A stretch of 15,628 nt of DNA from Candidatus Latescibacterota bacterium (lineage in GTDB: Bacteria > Latescibacterota > UBA2968 > UBA8231): positions 1 to 15,628 of the forward strand of contig JAJDTN010000427.1 of assembly GCA_022827165.1 (NCBI GenBank), in the 5' to 3' direction. Positions 1-9,400 of the stretch are shown here, piece by piece; within the stretch, counting starts at the first letter, position 1; each line of letters starts with the position of its first letter. Both the position numbers and the translations under genes were made by a program. The notes under the pieces were generated by a model. The model saw only the letters and a program-made list of their open reading frames with translations, was not told the DNA's origin and made no database searches.

Positions 1-204
1 CATGTTGATGTCGGAAAGCACCAGGTCGACATCGTCGTGGTCCTCGAGCTGCTTGAGGGCCTCGACCCCGTTCTGGGCGAAGATCAGGCTGAGCTGTCCG
101 GAGCGGGTCTTGCGCCTGAACTTCTGCCGGAGCAGCACCTCGAGATCCGGCTCGTCGTCCACCACGAGGATCTTCGGCACCATGGTCGTTCCAGGATTGG
201 ACAT
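1..204 (-). CDS. Response regulator receiver domain protein, N-terminal part (runs off the window)
   Basis: The reverse strand encodes a CheY-like receiver domain that is cut at base 1. Counting from the Met at 183, the text begins MVPKILVVDDEPD, with the acidic pocket at D9/D10 and the phospho-acceptor Asp at D58 (bases 10-12) in the motif LVLSDINM, after which the window ends. In the family this Asp is phosphorylated by a partner histidine kinase; the output domain lies outside the window, so the regulated process is unknown. Two in-frame starts are possible: ATG at 204, preceded by AAAGG about 11 bases upstream, and ATG at 183, preceded by only a weak GGA. The longer form adds seven residues (MSNPGTT). 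The gene diverges from the PKS and shares its upstream region, so it could regulate the cluster, but nothing in the sequence shows that. The receiver call is firm; start and role are not. Confidence 0.85.
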   Translation of the reverse strand, partial: MSNPGTTMVPKILVVDDEPDLEVLLRQKFRRKTRSGQLSLIFAQNGVEALKQLEDHDDVDLVLSDINM

Positions 205-453
205 GCGGTCACTGGCCTTTCAATGCGCTGCTCGCCGGACTGTAAGGTACGCAAGTCGGGGAGTGTAGCGCATGTTTCATTGCACCGGCAAGTCCTCCGG
301 CAGCCGCCGTCCGGGCCGTCATCGAAGATTCCCGGTCCCGCCCGGTCCTCGTGCAATGTCGTCTCGTCAGGGTCGCCTCCAGCCCCGGCACATGGTATCA
401 TTCCGGGCAGGCAACGATCTGGAGACGCCTCCGAATCCCATGGATGGAGCATC
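205..453. promoter_or_regulatory. Divergent intergenic region between the response regulator and the PKS
   Basis: These 249 bases separate two divergent genes and must carry both promoters unless the PKS is transcribed from further off. A TATCAT at 396-401 resembles a -10 box on the plus strand, but no convincing -35 box sits 16-18 bases upstream. On the minus strand TACACT (complement of about 266-271) is a similar weak -10 candidate. No clear operator palindrome was seen. GGAG at 446-449 is a usable Shine-Dalgarno four bases before the PKS ATG at 454. Confidence 0.4.
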
Positions 454-3400
454 ATGACCGAGTCACCCGTTTCCGCGCAACGGCCGGTAGCGATCGTCGG
501 CATGGCGTGCCGGTTTCCCAAGGCAGAGGGCTTGTCCGCATTCTGGCGCCTCCTCGAAGCCGGGGAGAACGGGGTGATCGAGGTCGTTCCGGGCTCCGGG
601 GTCGGGCGCTTCGGAGAGCTGTTCCCGGACGCCGAGGTTCAGAGCGAGTCCTGCCGGTTCGGTGGCTTCCTCGACAGGATCGACCTCTTCGACGCCGCCT
701 TCTTCCGGATCTCCCCGGTCGAGGCGGACCTGCTGGATCCGCAGCAGCGGCTGATGCTGGAGACCTGTTGGCGGGCCCTGGAGGACGCCGGGATCGATCC
801 CGGCCGCCTGAAGGGCAGCCGCACGGGGGTGTACGCCGGGATCAGCAATCACGACTACCGCAGTCTGATCCTGTCCCGAAGGGAGATCACCGAGCCGGCG
901 GACAGCCTCTACGCGGTGAGCGGCACCTCCTTCAACACCGCCATCGGACGGGTCGCCTTCGCGCTGGATCTGGCCGGACCGGCGATGGCGCTGGACACCG
1001 CCTGCTCCTCGTCGCTGGTGGCCATTCACCAGGCGGTCTCCGCCCTGCATCGGGGGGAAGCGGACCTCGCCCTCGCCGGGGGCGTTCACCTGATCCTGTC
1101 GGGACGGCTGTCGGAGCTGCGCGGCAAGGCGGGGATGCTGGCGCCGGACGGGCGCTGCAAGACCTTCGACGCCGCGGCCAACGGCTACGTGCGGGGTGAA
1201 GGCTGTGGCATCGTGGTCCTCAAGCCCCTGCGCCAGGCGGAGGCGGACGGCGACCGCATCTGGGGGGTGATCCGCGGCTCGGCGGTCAACCAGGACGGGG
1301 CCACCCCGGGGCTGACGGTGCCGAGCGCGGCCGCCCAGGAGCGCGTGATCGGGGACGCCTTGTCCCGAGCGGGGGTCCAGCCGTCGGAGGTGGACTACCT
1401 GGAGGCGCACGGCACCGGGACGGAGGTGGGAGACCCGATCGAGCTCGAGGCCGCGGCGGCCGCCTACGGCAAGGGACGCGAGACGGACCGCCCCCTGCTG
1501 ATCGGCTCGGTGAAGACCAACATCGGCCACCTCGAGCCGGCGGCCGGGGTCGCCGGACTGATCAAGGTGGTGCTGGCCATGCAGCGGGGAGTGATCCCCC
1601 GCCACCTCCACTTCCACGAGCCGAACCCGCGGATGGACTGGGGCCAGCTGCCTTTGCGGGTAACCTCCGAGCAGACCGCCTGGCCGCTGCAGGCCGGCCG
1701 CCCCCCGACGGCGGGGATCAGCGGGTTCGGGTGGTCGGGGACGAACGCCCACGTCGTGCTGGAGGGGTACGGAACCCCGGGTGGCGATGCCGCCGCCAGC
1801 GGTGAGTTGCACTCACCCGCCGGTCCCGGCCTGCGGGTTGCGGTCTCCCTTCCCGCGGCGCTCGACGGCCGTCCGGCGGCGGAGGCAGAGCCCGCTCCGC
1901 GGGATACCCGGTTCCTGCCGCTGTCGGGAAGATCGGATCAGGCCCTCGGGGACCTGGCCGGGCAGTACCTGTCGTGGCTCGACGAGCGCGCCGGGGAGCT
2001 CTCTTCACGGAGTGCCGCGGACCCGGTGCTCGCCGACATGGCCTGGACCGCCGCCATCGGCCGCGGTCACTTCGCGCACCGGGCCGGTGTCGTCTTCGAT
2101 GATGTCGAGTCCCTGCGCGAAGGCTTGAGCGCGCTGGTCGCGTCGGGGGCCGGCCCGGCCCCCCCGGAACCCTCCAAGGTAGCCTTCGTGTTCACCGGGC
2201 AGGGCAGCCACTGGCCCGGCATGGGCGAGAAGCTGTACCGCGGCGAGCCGGTGGCGCGGGCGGTGCTGGACCGCTGCGACGCCGTGCTGCGGCAGGACCG
2301 CGGCACCTCGTTGCTCGACGTGATGTTCGACCGGGCCGGGCCGCCGGCGGACCTCTCCGACCAGGAGTGGACGCAGCCGGCGATCTATGCCCTGGAATGC
2401 GCCCTCACCGCCCTCTGGGCGAGCCTGGGGATCCGCCCCGGCGTGGTTCTGGGGCACAGCCTCGGGGAGTTCGCCGCGGCCCATGCCGCCGGGGTCTTCG
2501 GCCTCGAGGAGGGACTGCGGTTCGTCGCGGCGAGGGGTGAGCTGACCTCCCGGCTCCCGGCCGGGGCCATGGCTGCGGTCTTCGCGGACGCGCCGCAGGT
2601 GAAGGCGGCGATCGATGGGCACAACGCCGGGGCCGCCGGGGTGGGCCTGAGCATTGCGGCCTACAACGGCGCGCACCAGGTCGTCAGCGGCCCCGAGGAG
2701 GACGTGGCCGCCCTCTCGGAGCGCTTCCTCGCCGAGGAGAACCGCGTCAACCGCCTGCACACCCGCAACGCCTTCCACAGTCCGCTGGTCGAGCCGATGC
2801 TCGACGAGCTGGGGGCCGTCGCCTCCGGCCTGGAGATGGCTCCGCCGTCGCTCCCGCTGGTGAGCAACGTGACGGGCCGGGTGCTGGAATCCGGAGAGCG
2901 GCTGGACGGGGCCTACTGGCGCCGGCACACGCGGGAGCCGGTTGCCTTCGCCCCGAGCATCGAGACGCTGGCCTCCCTCGGCGTCGACCTGATCGTCGAG
3001 ATCGGTCCCCACGCGGTGCTCGGCTCGATGGCGACCCTGACGTGGCCGGACGGGACCGGTGGCAGCGGGCCTCCGGTGGCCCTGTCGAGCATGCTGCGCC
3101 CCTCGTCCAGGGTGTCGCAGGAAGAAGCCGACCGGGCGTTTCTTGCGGCGGTCGCCAAAGCCTGGGAGGCGGGTCTCCCGGTCTCCCTGGCCGGCCTCTT
3201 CGCCGGCGAGGAGCGGCGCCGGATCTCGCTGCCGGGGTACCCGTTCCAGCTTCAGAGCCACTGGGTCGAGGCGCCGCGGCGCCAGCGGCCGGCGGCCGGA
3301 CACCCGCTGCTCGGCAGCCGCCACGAGTCCGCCGACGGCGAGGTCGCCTTCGATACGGAGGTCTTTCCCTCGGACCCGGCCTGGCTGGAGGACCACCGGG

Positions 3401-6400
3401 TCTTCGGCCGGCTCCTGGCGCCGGGCGCGCTCTACGGGGCCATGGCGGTATCGGCTTCCGTCGCGGAGGGCAGCGGACGGGACGCGGTGGAGGACGTGCA
3501 ACTCCACAACCCGCTGGTCTTCCTTGAGGAGGAGGGTGGCGACGGGTCCGGCGACCCGGGCCGCAGAGTGCAGATCCTGCTCGACGGGTCCGGCGAGGAG
3601 CGCCGCATCCGGATCCTCAGCAGGGGGGATTCCGGAGACGAATGGACACTGCACGCCGAGGGCCGGGTGTCTCCCGACGCCGGCGGGCCTCCGACCGAGG
3701 AGCGGCCCGACCTGGAGGGCCTCAAGACCGGTCTGGCGCCGCGCGACGTGGCCGCCATCTACCGCGCCAAGGCCGGGGTCGGGATCGTCCACGGTCCGTC
3801 GTTCCGCACGCTCGGAGCGGTCTGGTCCGGGGCGGGCGAGGCCCTCGGCGAGGTCGCTCTTCCGGCCGGCGTCGACCCCGGCGGCATCGAGGCCCATCCG
3901 CTCCTGCTCGACGGCTGCTTCCAGGTCATGGCCGCGGCGCGCGACCAGGCGGGGAGCCTGGAAGGGGTCACCTATCTGCCCTTCGGGTGGGAACGGCTGT
4001 GGATCGAGGGAGCCCTCCCGGAGCGGATCGTCTGCCATGCGCGCATGTCGGGAGACTGGACCCCGTCGCCGGAGGCGGAGTCCGAGCCGCCGGAGGTCCT
4101 CACCGGGGACCTGCGGATCTACGACCCGGGCGGAAACCTGCTGGGCGGTCTGGATGGATACACGGTGAAACGTGCCACCCGGGAGGCGCTGCTCTCCGTC
4201 GTGGAAGGGCTGGACGAGCTCCTGTACGAAGTGGTCTGGCGGGACGGCGTCCTCTCGCCGGGAATGCCGTCCGCCGACTTCCTCCCGGGCCCGTCGAACG
4301 TGGCCCCCCGCTCGGAGCCATTCTCCCGGTACCTGTCCGCCGAAGGAGTCGGCGTCGAGGAGGAGGCCGCCCTGCAAGCCGACCTGGAGCGGTTGTCGTG
4401 GTCGTATGCGCTCTCGACCCTGGAGAAGCTGGGTTGGCAGCGCACCACGGGCGCCGTGGACCCCGAGGGCTTGCGGCAGGACCTGGAGGTCTTGCCGGAC
4501 CACTCGCAGCTGTTCCGCCGGATCCTCGAGATCCTGGCCAGGTCGGGTGTGCTGGAGGCGGCGGGCGAGGGCTTCGTGGTGGCCGTCGGGGCACAAGACC
4601 CGTTGCCGGAAGGAATGCCGGGAGATCCCGACGAGCATGCCGCCAGCATGAGCGGACGCTACTCCCACGGCACGAACGAGGTCGGGCTCATCCGGCGATG
4701 CGCCGGGGCGCTGGCGGAGGTGCTGCGCGGCCGTGAGGACCCCCTGTCGCTGCTCTTCGGCGACGCCGAACCGCAGGCTGCCGACCTCTACCGCAGGGCG
4801 CCGGTGTGGAAAGCCGCCAACCGGATGCTGGGAGAGGTGGTGCAGGCCATCGCCGCCGGGCTGCCGGAGGGACGGCGGCTCAGGGTGCTGGAGGTCGGCG
4901 CCGGCATCGGGTCGGCGACCGAGTGCGTCCTGCCCGGGCTTCCGGCGGGGCGGTTCGACTACACCTACACCGACATCTCCGCGGGTTTCTTCGCCGACGC
5001 GGAGGCCCGTTTCAGCCAAGTGGACGCGCCGATCGAGTACCGCGTCCTGGATATCGAGAAGGAGCCGGCGGCCCAGGGCTTCGAGTCCCACGCCTATGAC
5101 CTGCTGATCGCCGCCAACGTGCTGCACGCGACGCAGTATCTCGACGAGACGCTGATGCACTGCCGGGAGCTGCTGGCGCCGGCGGGCCAGCTCGTGGCGC
5201 TGGAGAACCAGCGCGGCAGAGGCTGGATGGATCTGATCTTCGGCCAGCTCGACGGCTGGTGGCGATTCGCCGACCGCTACCGCTCGGACCACGCCTTGGC
5301 GGGCCCCGACGTGTGGCGGCGAGCCCTCGCCGACACGGGTTTCGGCGACGTGCAGATCCTGGGGGTGGACGAGTCCGAGTCGGCCGGGTTGCCCGACCGG
5401 GGCGTGATCGTGGCCCAGGGACCGGTGGAGGTGGTCCTGCCGCCGGCCGCATGGGTTCTGGCTGCGGATCAGGGCGGGGCGGCGGCGGCGCTGGCGGACC
5501 AGCTCGCGGCGCGTAACCAGACGGTCGTGCTGGCCGGCGGGGAATCGCCGGGGAACGCAGGATCCGCGCCCGGCGCGAACGGTGTCGTCAGAAGATCCGT
5601 GGAGATCGATCGGCGCGAGTCCTGGCGCTCCCTTCTGGAAGAGCTGCCTGGCGATCTGCCGCTCGGCGGCATCGTCCATCTCGCGTCGGTGGACGGTCAC
5701 GGGGCGGGGGCGACGACGGAGGAGATGGGGGAGGATGCCCGACGAGCGGCGGCGACCGCCCTGGCGCTGACGCAGGGCGTGATCGATGCCGATCTGACCC
5801 CCGAGAAGGGCGTGTGGTTCGTCACCCGGGGGGCGCAGGTTCTGGAGCGGGAGCGCGCGGGGCAGCTCGCCGGTGCGACGCTGTGGGGCTTCGGAAGGGT
5901 GGTGGCCAGGGAAGCGGGGCAGGTCAATCCGAAGATGCTCGATCTCGACCCGGAGGCGCCGGAGTTGCCCGCTGACTTGTCGGAGGAACTCCTCTTCCCC
6001 GACTCCGAGACCCAGGTCGCGTACCGGGCCGGGCGCCGCCGCCTGGCCCGCCTGGTTCGCACCTCGGCGCCCCTCGCCCTGCCGGAGGGTTCGGACTGGC
6101 TGCTGGCGCCGGGCCCCGGCGGCGTGGTCGGAGAGCTTCAGGTCAAGCCGCTGCCGGCGCGTTCCCTGGAGCCGCGGCAGGTCCGCGTCGCCGTCGAGGC
6201 CCGCGGGCTCAACTTCCTCGACGTCTTCCGCGCCATGGGCCTGGTCGGTGAAGGCCTGATGGGCGAGGAGATGTGCGGCCGCATCGTCGAGGTCGGCTCC
6301 GAGACCTCCACCGTCTCCGTGGGCGACCGTGTCGTCGGCCTGGCTTTCGGCACCTTCGGACCGGAAGTGGTGACGAGGGAGGAACTGGTGGCGCCCGCGC

Positions 6401-9400
6401 CCGCCGGGATCCCGGTGGCCGCCCTCGCCACGATTCCCACCGTCTTCGTGACTTCCGCCCTCTCCTTCGATCTTGCGGGACTGAAGGCCGGCGAGGGGGT
6501 GCTCATCCACGCCGCCGCGGGCGGCGTCGGGCTCGCCGCCGTCCAGCTGGCGCAGGCCGCCGGGGCGGAGGTCTTCGCCACCGCCAGCGCCCCCAAGCAG
6601 GCGTATCTCCGATCGCTCGGGGTGAAGCACATCTTCGACAGCCGCACGACGGACTTCGGCCGGGAGATCCTCGAAGCCACGGACGGCGCCGGCGTGGACG
6701 TGGTGCTCAACAGCCTCACGGGAGAGGGCTTCATCGAGGCGAGTCTGTCCTGCCTCAGGCAGGGGGGCCGATTCGTGGAGCTGGCCCGGCGCGACATCCT
6801 GAGCGAGGAGGAGATGGCGGCCGCCCGGCCGGACGTGGGCTACTCCATCCTGGAGATGGATGTGCTGAAGGAACAGGACCCGGCGCGGCCGGGAGCGGCG
6901 CTCCGGAAGCTGATGGAACGACTGGGCGCGGGAGAGTTGGAGCCCCTCATCCACTGCAGGTGGCCCCTGGCCGAGGCGGGAGCCGCCATAGAGTTCATGC
7001 GCGACGCCCGGCACATCGGCAAAATCGTGCTCACCGCACCGCCCTTGGCGGAGGGGCGGCTGCGGCCGGACCGGACCTACCTGGTGACCGGCGGCCTGGG
7101 CGGGATCGGATGCGCCCTGGCCGGCTGGCTGGCGGAGCGGGGCGCGGGGGCGATCGTGTTGAACGGCCGGCGGGCCCCGGACGCGGAGGCCGAGGAGACG
7201 ATCGCCGCGCTCCAGGAGCGCGGGGTCACGGTGCGCGTGGAACTCGCCGATGTGACGGATGCCGGCGCGGTGGACGCAATGCTCGAGCGGATCAAGGGGG
7301 ACCTGCCGCCCCTGGGCGGCGTGATCCACAGCGTCGGCGTGCTGGCGGATGCTTCCCTGGCGAACCAGACCTGGGAGCGGATCGAGCAGGTTCTCTGGCC
7401 GAAGGTCCTCGGCGCCTGGCACCTGCACCGGGCGACCGCCGACAGCGACCTCGACCTCTTCGTCCTGTTCTCGAGCGTCGCCGGGATCCTGGGCAACCCG
7501 GGCCAGGCGAACCACGCGGCGGCCAATGCCTTCCTCGATCAGCTCGCCGCCCACCGGCGCGCCCTGGGGCTTCCCGGACAGGCCATCGCCTGGGGAGCAT
7601 GGTCCGGCCTCGGCGAGGCCGAGGAGCAGCGCGAGCGGATCGCCCGGCGGCGGGAGGCCGCCGGAACCGGCTGGTTCAGCCCGGAGCAGGGCCTCGGCGT
7701 GCTCGACCGGCTGTTGCGCGAGGATCCCGCGACCTCGGTCGTCCTGGCGGCGGACTGGTCCGTCTTCGGAGAGGCCCTCGAGGGCCGCCCGTCCCTGTTC
7801 GATGACCTGCTGCCGGCAGACGAGGATGCCTCGGAGGACTCACAAGGCACCTCCGAAGACCTGCTCTCCCAACTGGGGGCCGCGCCCGCGGAGGCGCGCG
7901 AAGATCTGCTCGTCTCCTTCCTGCAGCAGGAGGTCCAGGCGGTGCTGAGGCTGCCCACGTCGCCCGAGCCCGCGGTGGGCTTCTTCGATCTGGGGATCGA
8001 CTCGCTCATGGCGGTGGAGCTGCGCAACCGGCTGAACCGCGCCTTCGCCGGGGAGTACGCGGCACCGAACACCGTGGTCTTCGACTACCCGGACATCGCC
8101 GCCCTCGCCCGTCACCTGGCCGGTGAGCTCGGCGACGTCAGCGGCGCCCCGGCCGTGCAGGCGCAGCCGGAGCCGCAGGAGCAGCCCCCCGCGGTGCAGC
8201 GCGAGGGCGACGGCATCGCCATCGTCGGCATGGCCTGCCGGTTCCCCGGTGCTCCGGACCTCGCCGCATTCTGGCGTCAGCTCGAAGCCGGGGCGGACGC
8301 GGTGACCGACAACCGCTGGAGTTCGAGTTCCCGGAGCGCCCCGGAACTCTCCGGTGATTTCACCCCCTACCGGCAGGGCGGGTTCCTCGAAGGGATCGAC
8401 GAGTTCGATGCGAGGTTCTTCCGGATCGTGCCGGTCGAGGCGCGGGGCATGGACCCGCAACAGCGGCTGCTCCTGGAGACGAGCTGGCAGGCTCTTGAGG
8501 ATGCGGGTATCGATGCCGACGGATTGAGAGGCAGCCTCACCGGGGTCTATGCCGGTATCGCCGCCAGCGAGTACCGCGACCTGATGGCCGCCGGAGAGGG
8601 CGACATCAGCTACCTGGGCACCTCGGGGAGCATGACCGTCGGGCGGATCTCCTTCGTCCTGGGTCTGGAGGGGCCGACGATGCCGGTGGAGCTGAACTGC
8701 GCTTCCTCGCTGGTCGCCGTGCACCAGGCGGTGACGGGCCTGGGGCAGGGGGAGGTGGACCTCGCCCTGGTCGGGGGGGTGAACGCGGTCCTGTCCCCCG
8801 GGCTGACCCGGGAGATGGCGGAGCTGGGGATGCTGTCGCCCGAGGGCCGGTGCAAGAGCTTCGATGCCGCCGCCGACGGCTTCGTCCGCGGCGAAGGCTG
8901 CGGGATGGTCGTCCTCAAGCGGCTGGGGGATGCCGAGGCGGCCGGCGACCGCATCTGGGGGGTGATCCGCGGGTCGGCGGTCAACCAGAACGGGGCCACC
9001 GCGGGCCCGACGGTGCCGAACGGTCCGGCCCAGGAACGGGTGATCGAGCAGGCGCTGTCGCGGGCGGGGGTCCCGCCCGCCGAAGTGGACTACCTGGAGG
9101 CCCACGGCGCCGGGTCCGCGCTGGGCGACCCGATCGAGGTGCAGGCCGCCTCGGCGGTCTACGGCCGGGGACGCGAGGAGGACCGCCCCCTGCTGATCGG
9201 CTCGGTGAAGACCAACATCGGCCACCTGGAGACGGCCGCCGGAGTCGCCGGGCTGATCAAGACGGTGCTGGCCATGAGACGGGGGCGGATCCCGAGGCAG
9301 CTGCACTTCCATGACCCGAACCCGCACCTGGACTGGGAGCGGCTCCCCGTGCGGGTGACTTCGGAGGCGACGGACTGGCCTCTTCGTCCCGACCGGCCGC

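Noticed and set aside
37..453. In-frame upstream extension of the PKS reading frame by 139 residues.
   Set aside because: It overlaps the response regulator, has no PKS similarity, and the ATG at 454 has a nearby GGAG and sits right before the KS. It is open only because of high GC.
440..457. A tiny leader frame (MDGAS) whose TGA overlaps the PKS ATG as ATGA.
   Set aside because: It has no well-placed ribosome binding site and five codons are easily found by chance; a coupling role cannot be supported.
2005..7554. An 1849-codon open frame on the minus strand inside the PKS.
   Set aside because: It is antisense to well-recognised PKS domains, is rich in Arg, Pro, Gly and His, and shows no motif; a GC-bias shadow. 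The same holds for 463-1812, 7840-9504 and 9562-10653 on the minus strand.
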